Assembly (NCBI GenBank): GCA_964545715.1
Contig: CAZJHX010000097.1
Location: 1 to 40,561, forward strand
Source: CAZJHX01 sp964545715
GTDB lineage: Bacteria > Myxococcota_A > UBA9042 > GCA-2863065
Direction: 5' to 3'
DNA length: 40,561 bases
The notes beneath the pieces were generated by a model. The model had not been told where the DNA came from. It did no database searches and was given only the letters and a program-made list of their open reading frames with translations. Below are positions 24,943-33,237 of this stretch, piece by piece. Numbering within the stretch: the first letter of the stretch is position 1; each line of letters opens with the position of its first letter. Position numbers and translations under genes: made by a program.

Positions 24943-26709
24943 ATGTTGGCTACCGGGCGATCAGCGCTTGCGCTCGCCGCCATCGCAGGAGAGGTCGACG
25001 CCGTGCGCGCCCATGTGGATGCGGGACACGGCGTCGGCGAGCGCGATGACGACGGCTGGACGGCGCTCATGCACGCTGCCTACCGCAACCATGCGGGGGT
25101 GGTGAGCGTGCTGCTGCAGGCCGGCGCCTCCCTGGAGCCCACGGCGTCAAACGGCGCCGATGCGCTGATGGCGGCTTCGCGTTCGGGGGCCGCTGACGCT
25201 GTGGCCAGCTTGTTGGCAGCCGGTGCTGATCCCGCGCGTATTACACCCGCCGGGGCCTCTGCGCTGTCGTTTGCGGCGGGTCGTGGTCGAACGGCGGTGC
25301 TCACTGCGCTGGTCGAGGCGGGCGCTGACGTGGATCACCGCGATCGCAAACAACGCACGCCGCTGATTCTGGCCGCCACACGCGGACATGCGGAGGCCGT
25401 CGATGTGCTGCTGCGGCTTGGCGCCGACGTCGATGCTGTCGAGCACGTGGGCTATCGCGCGCTGCATCTGGCGGGCTACAAGAACCACCCGGCCGTGGTG
25501 CGCCGCTTGCTGGCGGCCGGCGCCGACCCTGCGTCCACCAGCGACGACGGTTGGACAGCGCTGATGATCGCTGCATCCAACTGCAGCGTTGCGGTTGGAG
25601 CGCCGCTGCTGGATGCGGGCTGTCCGCTCGATCACACCGACACGGACGGCCACTCCGCCCTGTACCTGGCCGCCGCGGCCGGCTGTGAGGCCATGGTGCG
25701 TCTGCTGCTGGCTCGGGGCGCCGACACCGACCCCGGGGATCGTGGCGAGACCGCCCTGCACGCGGCCGCTCAGACCGGCGATCTACGCGTCGCGGCGCAG
25801 CTTCTCCACGCCGGCCTGTCCCCCATGGACGCCGATGAGCAGGGCCGTACGCCTTATTCGGTCGCCAAGCGCTCCAGCCGCTGGGTCGCCGAGCTGATGA
25901 AGACCGGCGACGACAAGGTGATCGAAGCCCTGGCCCGGGACGTGGCGCCCCCTGTGCTGGAGACCTGGTGGCCCGCTGTGGAAGAGGACGGCGGCGGCTG
26001 CGTGATCCGGCCAGGCTGGATCGACATCGCCGGACCCGACGGCAATCGCACCGTCACCTACGAGGCGTTTTTGGCGGGCGCCGAGCAGGATCGGCTGCGC
26101 AAGGCGATCGGGGACGCGGCGTTGCCTTTGGTGGTGGAGGCCGTACAAAACGCCGACGCCAATCCCAGATTGCACGTAGAGCGCCGCATGGACACGGTGC
26201 TGGCCGACGCCTGGCAGGCCATTCCCATCGACGACAGCCTGGTCAAGCTTGCGATCTCTCCCGACGACGTGGCCACTCGGCGCTATCTCAACGACGACGA
26301 GGGGATCACGCGGGTGGACCTGCCCGGCGGTCGCGAGGTCCGAGTTCAGCAGCTGAGCGCGATCTTCCCAACGGACCGGGGGCACGACCGGCGCGTCCCG
26401 CTGGACGACTATCACGGCGGCGCGGTCGCGTTTGGCAACCACGTCTGCCTGCGCGTCGGCGCGCACATCCTGATCCTGGACGCCGACGGAGACGAGGCCT
26501 ACAACAGCCACCGTCACAAAGAGACGTATGCGCTCGGGACGCGCTGCTGCGTGCGCGATGTCATGCGCTGCGGCGATCGGCTGCTGGTGGAATACGATAA
26601 CTACGCGTTCATGGAGCCCAGCCGGTTCACCCGCGCCGTCGGCCGTCGCGGTTACGTGCAAATCGACCCCGAGCTTGGGCCCATCGCGCGGTATCCGCTC
26701 TTCGCCTGA
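24943..26709 (+). CDS. Ankyrin-repeat protein with unknown C-terminal domain
   Basis: 588 residues from an ATG preceded by GGAGAGAG. Residues about 5-325 are roughly ten ankyrin repeats, each near 33 residues, with clear TALMHAA, LLxAGADxx and GETALHAA motifs. The last 260 residues (after ~330) match nothing I recognise: this part is acidic to neutral with alternating strands (GCVIRPGWIDI, VDLPGGREVRVQQL) and several Cys. There is no signal peptide or membrane segment, so it probably acts in the cytoplasm as a protein-binding scaffold. Its stop lies five bases before the next gene's TTG start. Confidence 0.88.
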   Translation: MLATGRSALALAAIAGEVDAVRAHVDAGHGVGERDDDGWTALMHAAYRNHAGVVSVLLQAGASLEPTASNGADALMAASRSGAADAVASLLAAGADPARITPAGASALSFAAGRGRTAVLTALVEAGADVDHRDRKQRTPLILAATRGHAEAVDVLLRLGADVDAVEHVGYRALHLAGYKNHPAVVRRLLAAGADPASTSDDGWTALMIAASNCSVAVGAPLLDAGCPLDHTDTDGHSALYLAAAAGCEAMVRLLLARGADTDPGDRGETALHAAAQTGDLRVAAQLLHAGLSPMDADEQGRTPYSVAKRSSRWVAELMKTGDDKVIEALARDVAPPVLETWWPAVEEDGGGCVIRPGWIDIAGPDGNRTVTYEAFLAGAEQDRLRKAIGDAALPLVVEAVQNADANPRLHVERRMDTVLADAWQAIPIDDSLVKLAISPDDVATRRYLNDDEGITRVDLPGGREVRVQQLSAIFPTDRGHDRRVPLDDYHGGAVAFGNHVCLRVGAHILILDADGDEAYNSHRHKETYALGTRCCVRDVMRCGDRLLVEYDNYAFMEPSRFTRAVGRRGYVQIDPELGPIARYPLFA

Positions 26710-26714
26710 CGCGC

Positions 26715-28145
26715 TTGTCGCAGTCTTCCCAGTACGACGCCGTGGTTATCGGCTCGGGGCCCAACGGCCTGTGCGCCGCCGTCGAGTTGGTGCGTGCCGG
26801 TCGCAGCGTACTCGTGCTGGAGGCGGAGGACACGATCGGCGGCGGCACACGCACGCAGCAGCTGACGCAGCCCGGCTTTCATCACGACGCGTGCTCCGCG
26901 GTGCACCCGATGGGGGTGCTGTCGCCGTTTTTTCGGGAGCTGCCGCTGGCCGAGCACGGGCTGGAGTGGGTATATCCGAGCGCGTCGGTGGCGCATCCGC
27001 TGGACGATCGGCCCGCTGCGGTGCTGTCGCGCGACTTGCAGACCACCGGCGCGACGCTGGGACCGGACGCGGATCGCTGGCGCCGCCTGATCGAGCCGCT
27101 GACGCGCCCCGGCCCCGCTCTCTTCGGCGACATCCTGGCGCCGCTCGGCATTCCGAAGCACCCGCTTACCATGGCCCGCCTCGGCTGGTACGGCCTGCGC
27201 TCGGCTCGCCGGCTGGCCCGGGGTCGCTTTGAGTCCGAGGCCGCGCGCGCCCTGTTCGCGGGCAACGCGGCGCACTCGATTCTGCCGCTGACGCACCTGC
27301 TCACGGCGGCGGTCGGGCTGGTCTTCAGCACCTCAGCGCACCTGGTCGACTGGCCCATGCCCCGGGGCGGGTCGGCCGCCATAACGGCGGCGCTCGCGTC
27401 CTATTTCAAGAGCCTTGGCGGCGTTATCGAGACCGGCCGCCGCGTTCGCGCTCACGCCGACCTGCCCCCGCATCGAGCCGCGCTGTACAACGTGACGCCC
27501 AGCCAGCTGATCCGCATCGCCGACGGCAGCCTGCCCGCTCGATACGTGCGCCGGCTGGGGCGCTATCGCTATGGCCCCGGCGTCTTCAAGGTCGACTGGG
27601 CGCTGGACGGTCCGATCCCCTGGGCAGACCCCGCCTGCGCCGGCGCCAGCACGGTCCACGTGGGCGGCACCCTGGACGAGATCACCGCCAGCGAGGCGGA
27701 CGCGTGGCACGGCCGGATCTGCGAGAGGCCGTTCCTGATCGTGTGCCAGCAGAGCAACTTCGACCCGACGCGCGCTCCGCAGGGCAAGCACACCGGCTAC
27801 GCCTATTGTCACGTGCCCCACGGCAGCACCACCGACATGAGCGCGCGCATCGAGGCCCAGGTGGAGCGCTTTGCGCCCGGCTTCCGTGACTTGATCCTGG
27901 CGCGCCACACCCTCAGCCCCGCGGACTTCGAGCGCCGCAACGAGAACTATCTCGGCGGCGCGATCACCGGCGGCGTGGCCGATCTACGCCAGCTGTTTAC
28001 GCGCCCGGTCGCGCGCTGGAACCCGTACACCACGCCCAACAGCCGGGTCTTCTTGTGCTCGGCATCCACGCCACCGGGCGGCGGCGTCCACGGCATGTGC
28101 GGCTATTACGCGGCTCGCGCTGCGTTATCACGGATTCTGAAGTAA
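26715..28145 (+). CDS. Phytoene-dehydrogenase-like FAD-dependent oxidoreductase
   Basis: 476 residues from a TTG. The Rossmann FAD motif is VIGSGPNGL with the following acidic LVLEAEDTIGGG. The middle lacks clear helices of a membrane protein but the C terminus has TPPGGGVHGMCGYYAA, the family's second FAD motif. It belongs to the CrtI/PYROXD2-like group. Whether it acts on carotenoids or other isoprenoid-like compounds is unknown; no carotenoid genes are near. Its neighbour two genes upstream is kinase-like for isoprenoid alcohols, a suggestive but weak link. Confidence 0.88.
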   Translation: MSQSSQYDAVVIGSGPNGLCAAVELVRAGRSVLVLEAEDTIGGGTRTQQLTQPGFHHDACSAVHPMGVLSPFFRELPLAEHGLEWVYPSASVAHPLDDRPAAVLSRDLQTTGATLGPDADRWRRLIEPLTRPGPALFGDILAPLGIPKHPLTMARLGWYGLRSARRLARGRFESEAARALFAGNAAHSILPLTHLLTAAVGLVFSTSAHLVDWPMPRGGSAAITAALASYFKSLGGVIETGRRVRAHADLPPHRAALYNVTPSQLIRIADGSLPARYVRRLGRYRYGPGVFKVDWALDGPIPWADPACAGASTVHVGGTLDEITASEADAWHGRICERPFLIVCQQSNFDPTRAPQGKHTGYAYCHVPHGSTTDMSARIEAQVERFAPGFRDLILARHTLSPADFERRNENYLGGAITGGVADLRQLFTRPVARWNPYTTPNSRVFLCSASTPPGGGVHGMCGYYAARAALSRILK

Positions 28146-28207
28146 GCGCCCCATCCGAGGTGGTGCGCATCGCGCGATCAGCGACTATCTGATTGGTGCT
28201 CTACTCC

Positions 28208-28819
28208 TTAGCCCTGACTGAATCTCAACTCTTCCATAGCTTCATCACGCAGCCCTGCCAGCGTCAGTCGCAACTTCGGATCGATGGCGGCCTCCAGGTG
28301 GAGGTACGCCATCTCGTCGAGCAACTTGAGCAGCTCGACGATGTCCGCCTCGTCTCGTCGACGCGCGGCGAGCAACTTCAATCGGATCAGCGGCAGTAGG
28401 CCGACGATTTCCGGATCGTTTTCCGAGGCGGCCATGTCGTCGGGTCGTGGGAACGAGATATCCGGTCGTCGCGCGAGCGCGACCCCGCTTACGAGCACAT
28501 CGATTCGCACACCCGTGGGCACGTGTCGGAGTCGCGATGGTGACTCGCGCTCAAACTGGTGATCGGCCAGGGCCGCATCGAGCCGACCAACGGCGCTGAC
28601 GTCGATCACAACATCGATGTCGATCGTGCTGCGCTGGTAGCCATGATGAACGACGGCTACCCCCCCGATAATCTTGAAGGGCACCGAGGCGGCCCGCAGC
28701 ATGGCCAAAAGTGGCGGTAGTGCCTGATCGACAGGGATTGCGTCGGTCACGGTGCTGCAGAACCTCCGCAGGTCGCCCAGGGTCTGAGTAAGCGCGCGCA
28801 CCCCACCATCATAGCGCAT
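28208..28819 (-). CDS. Nucleotidyltransferase-fold protein (possible toxin-type)
   Basis: 203 residues from the ATG at 28819; a TTG at 28852 would add eleven. The pattern GGVAVVHHGYQRSTIDIDVVID fits a minimal nucleotidyltransferase: the GG, then R-x-T, then DxD-type Asp pair for metal. Such proteins include AbiEii-like and MNT/HEPN-type toxins. There is no partner HEPN gene next to it. It lies 131 bases downstream of vapC on the same strand. Base use looks less GC-rich than the surroundings. Confidence 0.75.
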   Translation of the reverse strand: MRYDGGVRALTQTLGDLRRFCSTVTDAIPVDQALPPLLAMLRAASVPFKIIGGVAVVHHGYQRSTIDIDVVIDVSAVGRLDAALADHQFERESPSRLRHVPTGVRIDVLVSGVALARRPDISFPRPDDMAASENDPEIVGLLPLIRLKLLAARRRDEADIVELLKLLDEMAYLHLEAAIDPKLRLTLAGLRDEAMEELRFSQG

Positions 28820-28950
28820 GCACGAAGGTGTGCGTGGTGTGAGGATGGACAAGTTACGGATAGCCGCGAAGTACGCCGGTAGCTCGCCGTCCTATCGTGC
28901 TTGGCTTCACCCGCAACGAAACGGAGGCCGAGCGCGCCGGGACCACCGGT

Positions 28951-29379
28951 CTACTTGAGCGGGTTGGTCCAGCGAACGCCTGGAATACGTCCAAAGTCAG
29001 AGTCGTTGGAGTGCACTTCGCCACGATTCTCGATGGCGTGGGCAGCAATCTGGACATCGGTAGTGAGATTCCCGGCCGTGCCCAGGGCGCGGAGTATGTC
29101 GAACGCGATGTCGATATGCCGCGGCCCCGGCGTCAACAGGTGTACAGAGGGACACGCCAGCCAGGACTCGACGGTGGCAAGGGCAGAATCCACCGACAGG
29201 GGTGGGTTGAACGCACGCGCCAAGGTACCGATCCGGACAAAACCAAACAGCACCGGCTGGGCCAGACCCACCTCCACCCCGCTTCCAACAAGTTCCTCCC
29301 ACCAGGCTCGGGCGCGCTCATGTTTGCGGAACGCCGTAATGTGCGCATACAGGAGGAGGTTCACGTCCGGAACGATCAC
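28951..29379 (-). CDS. vapC: VapC-type PIN-domain toxin
   Basis: 142 residues, the normal VapC length. The PIN acidic residues are visible: Asp5 in VPDVNLL, a late Asp in NLTTDVQ and the Asp in NDSDF. The PGVRWTNPL end is typical of a common VapC clade. PIN toxins are Mg-dependent ribonucleases that cut tRNA or rRNA when freed from VapB. The gene overlaps the vapB stop by four bases (ATGA), the usual coupling. Confidence 0.92.
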   Translation of the reverse strand: MIVPDVNLLLYAHITAFRKHERARAWWEELVGSGVEVGLAQPVLFGFVRIGTLARAFNPPLSVDSALATVESWLACPSVHLLTPGPRHIDIAFDILRALGTAGNLTTDVQIAAHAIENRGEVHSNDSDFGRIPGVRWTNPLK

Positions 29380-29639
29380 GAGCCGTCGCCGCTCATTCGT
29401 CGCAGAATCTCGTCGTCCTCGAGGTCCGTCGCCAGCCGATTGAACCCCGCGGGGTCGATCCCCGGCTGAAGCTCAGCAACATGGGGCGTCACCGTGTACT
29501 TGGTGGGTCCCGTGCCCCCGCCCGTCAACGCGCGCCGCAAGGACTCGTTCAGGACCTCCTTCATGGTCTTTCGCTCTCGGTGCATGGCCTCCTTGACCAG
29601 GCGCTCGACATCCGGCTGGAGAGTTATCGTAGTTCGCAT
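29376..29639 (-). CDS. vapB: VapB-type ribbon-helix-helix antitoxin
   Basis: 87 residues from the ATG at 29639; the longer open frame to 30374 has no support and runs opposite to nothing but the propeller gene's shadow. The N terminus (MRTTITLQPDVERLVKEA) is a ribbon-helix-helix DNA-binding domain. The acidic C-terminal tail would bind and block VapC. It overlaps vapC by four bases and is preceded by a 40-base inverted-repeat operator, so self-repression is likely. Confidence 0.88.
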   Translation of the reverse strand: MRTTITLQPDVERLVKEAMHRERKTMKEVLNESLRRALTGGGTGPTKYTVTPHVAELQPGIDPAGFNRLATDLEDDEILRRMSGDGS

Positions 29640-29641
29640 AG

Positions 29642-29681
29642 TTGTATCTTGATGCGCCAGCTTCCCTGCGTCAAGATGCAA
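29642..29681. promoter_or_regulatory. Inverted-repeat operator of vapBC
   Basis: TTGTATCTTGATGC at 29642-29655 and GCGTCAAGATGCAA at 29668-29681 pair at 12 of 14 positions, 12 bases apart. They sit directly ahead of the vapB ATG, where RHH antitoxins usually bind as VapBC to repress. A TTGACG on the minus strand within the right arm could be the -35. Confidence 0.65.
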
Positions 29682-29710
29682 GTCCGTTCGTCCACGGCAT
29701 GTGAGACGGG

Positions 29711-32155
29711 CTACTCGGTCGCGACGTCTGCGTGAATCGCACTCAGTGAGGTGACCGTGGGCAGTGACCCGTCCTCGGCCGGGTGCAGCCAGATCTCGAC
29801 CTGCACCACCGACGCCGGCCCCGGCAGCAGCGTGCTGAGATCCGCCGGGAACGTCTGCGCCGGGAACGGGCCGGCGTGGACCGACCACTGCGCTGCGGGC
29901 AGGTCTGCCACCGTCGGAGCGCCGCGCGTACGGAAGCGATAGAACGCGCCCTCGGGCACGCTGCCCTCGATGTTGAAGCTGCTCCACGTGGCCGGCGCAG
30001 CATCCGGCAGCTTGGACGTGAACGTGTGCCGGAACCACCCCGGCTGCGGCAGGCCGAAGAACGCCGTGCCGGTCATGTCGCTGTAGGTGTACGGGCCGTT
30101 GCCGACCGGGTACTCGCCCACTTTGGCCAGCGAGTTTGGGTCGATGCGCGAGACCGAGCCGGCCTGCTGATTGACCGCCCAGATCATCCCATCCGAGTCG
30201 CGCGCCATGCCCAGCGGGAAGCGCCCGTCGCCCAGCGGGATCTCCTTGATCTTCTCGACTTTGGCGGCGTCGATGACCGCGATCTTGTGGCTCTGATCGC
30301 ACGCGATGAAGATGCGCCCGTCCGTGTCGCTCGTCAGGCCCCGTCCGCGCGCCGGGATGGGCACCTGGTCCCACTTCTCGGTGGCCGGATCGAAGCGGAA
30401 GACCTTGTTGCCGTCACCGCCCAGCTGCGCGGTCCAGATCAGGCCGTAGCTGTCGATCGCGATCCCGTACGGGCTGTATTTGTTGTTGGGCTTCCAGCTG
30501 TCGACCTGGTCGGTGTCGGGGCTGTAGCGCACCAGCAGGCCGCCGCCGCGTCCGGAGATCCAGATGTCGTCCGAGTCGGCGATCACCAACCCATACGGGT
30601 TGACGGGCAGATCGATCGCCTGCAGCACGGCGCCTTCCTCCGACGAGACGTGCAGCAGCTGCTTGGACTCCCACAGCCCGACCCACCCCTGTTGGTACAC
30701 GTCCACGCCCATGGCGCGGGCGATTTTGGCGGCTTTCGGGTTGCCGTCGACCTGCGATGTCGGCACGGCCCACCGCACACACTCGTCCTCGCCCTTGGGC
30801 TTGAGCTCATCGCCGGCGATGATGTGGTCGCCGTTGTCGTCGCGGCTGGTCGTGATGACGCCGTCGCCGTTCTTGTCGACGCACTCCACCTCGAAGTTGG
30901 CGATGAGCCCGACAAGCGCGTTGTCGGAGCGGCACGCCACCCAGCCGTCGCCGTGATGATTGACCGCGGTGCGCGACGGGTCCACGCAGATGCTGTAGCG
31001 ACCCAGCTCGTACCCCGTCTTGGTGTCGATCTTGGACACCGTGCCCTCTGCAGAGTTGGATACCCACAGCACGTGCAGGTCCAAAACCGCGGCTTTCAGC
31101 GTGACCGCGCCGTCCTCCACAACGGCGTTGAAGGACGCGTTCTCGGGCGCCTCCAGCGGCTCCTCCGCGCCGGCCCCCACCTCGGATGACAAGCAGACAT
31201 CGGCCCCGCAGTCGGCTTCTTTGCACTCCCCGCCCACGCAGAAGAGGCCGGACTGGCTGCAGTCTGTGGTCTGCTCCACCGCCAGCCCGTCCGCTGCGCA
31301 GACGATGACGCTGTTGCCCTCGCAGTACGTCGAATCGGGCAGGCACGCCAGGTCCGCGCACTCAGCGTTGGGCCCGTCGGCGATGCACAGCTGGCCGTTC
31401 TCGCACGGCTTTGGGCTCGACCAGCCGTCGCCGACCTCATTGCACTCCACGATGGACGGTCCGTCACAGGACGCGTGACCCTGGCCGCAGATGTCGATGA
31501 CGCACTGAGTCTCGGCGCAGTGATACAGGTCCGGGCAGTCGGGGTGTGCCAGGCATTGCACGCATTTGCTGTTGTCCTTGTCACACACCTGGCCGGCGTC
31601 GGCGCAGTCCTTGTCGCTCTCGCATGGCACGATTGTCTCGCACTTCTTGCCTGTGCAGCTCTGACCCTCGGCGCAGTCCGAGTCCACCAGGCAGTCCACG
31701 CATTTTCCGGCGGTCTTGTCGCAGATCGCCTTGTCGCAGTCCTTGCTGCTCTTGCACGTCTCAAAGGCGACGCACTTCCCGCCCTCGCACGCCTGGTTCT
31801 CCGCGCAGTCGGCCTCAGTCACGCACTTGGACTCGGTGCAGGCAAAGTCTACGCAGAAGTCGCCGTCGCAGTGGCTGTCAAAGAGGCACGGCACGCATAG
31901 GCCCTGCAGCGGGTCGCAGTACCAGCTCCACTCGGCGCACGCGCTGTCGTCTTCGCAAGAGACCGGCTCGGTGGGGAACTTGGCTTCGCCGTCATCCGTC
32001 CCGGTGTCGCCGGGGTCCTCGGTGCCGGCGGTCTCCCCGCCGGTGTCGCCGGTGCCGTCCGCCAGGACCGCCGCGTCCTCGTCATCGTCGCCACAGGCGG
32101 CGCCCAATAGAAGGATGAGCGAGAGCGGAACAACAAGGGTACGAGCTGCGCGCAT
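29711..32155 (-). CDS. Cys-rich / streptogramin-lyase-like propeller lipoprotein
   Basis: 814 residues from the ATG at 32155, with GGAG upstream; the longer reading to 32335 lacks a signal peptide. The lipobox Cys is at 21 (GAAC), followed by GDD and an acidic TGDTG/DPGDTG linker. Residues about 60-330 hold many Cys-rich modules (SDC..GQSC.G..C style). Residues about 380-690 are a Vgb/NHL-like beta propeller (repeated GxAxDSxGxIW). The C-terminal ~120 residues are beta-rich. The propeller lacks any clear lyase evidence; it could be a binding or structural surface protein. It shares a strand with the cytochrome c gene, 29 bases downstream of it. Confidence 0.88.
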   Translation of the reverse strand: MRAARTLVVPLSLILLLGAACGDDDEDAAVLADGTGDTGGETAGTEDPGDTGTDDGEAKFPTEPVSCEDDSACAEWSWYCDPLQGLCVPCLFDSHCDGDFCVDFACTESKCVTEADCAENQACEGGKCVAFETCKSSKDCDKAICDKTAGKCVDCLVDSDCAEGQSCTGKKCETIVPCESDKDCADAGQVCDKDNSKCVQCLAHPDCPDLYHCAETQCVIDICGQGHASCDGPSIVECNEVGDGWSSPKPCENGQLCIADGPNAECADLACLPDSTYCEGNSVIVCAADGLAVEQTTDCSQSGLFCVGGECKEADCGADVCLSSEVGAGAEEPLEAPENASFNAVVEDGAVTLKAAVLDLHVLWVSNSAEGTVSKIDTKTGYELGRYSICVDPSRTAVNHHGDGWVACRSDNALVGLIANFEVECVDKNGDGVITTSRDDNGDHIIAGDELKPKGEDECVRWAVPTSQVDGNPKAAKIARAMGVDVYQQGWVGLWESKQLLHVSSEEGAVLQAIDLPVNPYGLVIADSDDIWISGRGGGLLVRYSPDTDQVDSWKPNNKYSPYGIAIDSYGLIWTAQLGGDGNKVFRFDPATEKWDQVPIPARGRGLTSDTDGRIFIACDQSHKIAVIDAAKVEKIKEIPLGDGRFPLGMARDSDGMIWAVNQQAGSVSRIDPNSLAKVGEYPVGNGPYTYSDMTGTAFFGLPQPGWFRHTFTSKLPDAAPATWSSFNIEGSVPEGAFYRFRTRGAPTVADLPAAQWSVHAGPFPAQTFPADLSTLLPGPASVVQVEIWLHPAEDGSLPTVTSLSAIHADVATE

Positions 32156-32184
32156 ATGAAGGACTCCTAGCGCGCGCCATCGTA

Positions 32185-33195
32185 TCACAAAGCGCCTTCG
32201 CGGCGGTCGTAGCCAGTCTTGAGTTGCGGCTTTGGGACGGCAGTCTCGTTGGGGGGGATGCGACGCAGCGCGGCGATGAGCGCCGTGACGTCCTGGTCGC
32301 TCAACCCCTGCATGGCGGTCCAGGGCATGCCCCACAGCAGGCGCCCGTCGCGCCGCCGACCCGTTTTGAACACCGCTGCAAGCTCGTCGTCTGTCCAGTC
32401 CCCCAGCCCCGCGTCGGGATCGGACGTGAGGTTGGCCGCGTACACCGTGCCGAACTCGCCCTCAAAAGGCTGACCCCCCGCATACTGTGACTTGCGCGCC
32501 GGCTTGCTGCCCGCGACCGGCGTGTGACACATGCGGCAGCGCATCAGCGACAACAACAGCGTGCCGCGCTCCACCGGATCCTCGGGCATCGGCAGCGGCT
32601 CGGTCTCGACCGGGCGCGGCACCACGCGCACCAGCATCGAGACCGGGAAGTCGATGTCGCTCTTGCCCGGGTCGTTGTCGCTGGGGCCCAGCGTGCGCAG
32701 ATACGCGACCACCGCCAGGGCGTCCGCCTGCGTCAGAAAGCGGTACACCGCGTACGGCATCATCGGGAAGAGAACGTCGCCATCGCGGCTTATCCCCTCC
32801 CGTATGGCACGCAAGAGCTCCCCGTCGGTCCACTCGCCGATGCCGTTTTGCGCGTCCGACGTCAGGTTGGGCGCCACGATCTCTCCCGGTGAGAGGTCGT
32901 CCGGCGCAAAGGCGCGCCCTGAGAAGCGGCCGGCCTCGATGACCCGCTCCCCGGGGCTGGCGACGTCGATGGGAGAGTGGCATTGAGCACAACCCAGCAC
33001 ATGGTTGGCCAGGTATCGCCCGCGCTCGATGGCGGCGTCCGAGGTGTCGGCCGTGACGTCGGGCGCGTCCTCGGTTTTGGGATGCAGCCCATAGAACCAC
33101 AGCCCCACGCCGCCGACGATGGCGAACACGACCGCAGCGATGCCTATCGCAAACTTCTTGCCCACGGGCGGGATGGTTGCTCGCCCGCCCGCCAT
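32185..33195 (-). CDS. Membrane-anchored dihaem cytochrome c
   Basis: 336 residues from the ATG at 33195; a TTG at 33201 and a GTG further in are alternatives. An N-terminal hydrophobic helix (IGIAAVVFAIVGGVGLWF) anchors it. Two haem motifs, CAQCH and CRMCH, lie at about 69-73 and 220-224. Each domain has a NLTSDxxxGxGxWTDxEL segment, the pattern seen in cytochrome subunits of alcohol and gluconate dehydrogenases. It would carry electrons in the periplasm. No dehydrogenase is encoded nearby, so its partner is unknown. It is 29 bases upstream of the propeller lipoprotein gene. Confidence 0.92.
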   Translation of the reverse strand: MAGGRATIPPVGKKFAIGIAAVVFAIVGGVGLWFYGLHPKTEDAPDVTADTSDAAIERGRYLANHVLGCAQCHSPIDVASPGERVIEAGRFSGRAFAPDDLSPGEIVAPNLTSDAQNGIGEWTDGELLRAIREGISRDGDVLFPMMPYAVYRFLTQADALAVVAYLRTLGPSDNDPGKSDIDFPVSMLVRVVPRPVETEPLPMPEDPVERGTLLLSLMRCRMCHTPVAGSKPARKSQYAGGQPFEGEFGTVYAANLTSDPDAGLGDWTDDELAAVFKTGRRRDGRLLWGMPWTAMQGLSDQDVTALIAALRRIPPNETAVPKPQLKTGYDRREGAL

Positions 33196-33237
33196 CCGCA
33201 AGCACCGAGACGCCGACCTATGGTAGGTTTCCCGCCC

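Noticed and set aside
28146..28207. Weak hairpin (ATCAG/CTGAT) and ATCGCGCGAT palindrome between two convergent genes
   Set aside because: Short stem with no T-run; too weak to call a terminator.
28897..29469. Plus-strand frame opposite vapC and vapB
   Set aside because: It is antisense to a well-supported toxin-antitoxin pair and has no family features.
29640..30374. Long N-terminal extension of VapB
   Set aside because: The extension has no antitoxin features and covers the clear operator; the RHH domain starts at the ATG at 29639.
29783..31189. Long plus-strand reading frame inside the propeller lipoprotein gene
   Set aside because: Low-complexity His/Arg/Val product with no signal or family; the minus-strand gene explains the region.
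32977..33237. Longer start for the PEGA protein
   Set aside because: It runs through the divergent cytochrome c gene, and the ATG at 33238 begins a textbook signal peptide.
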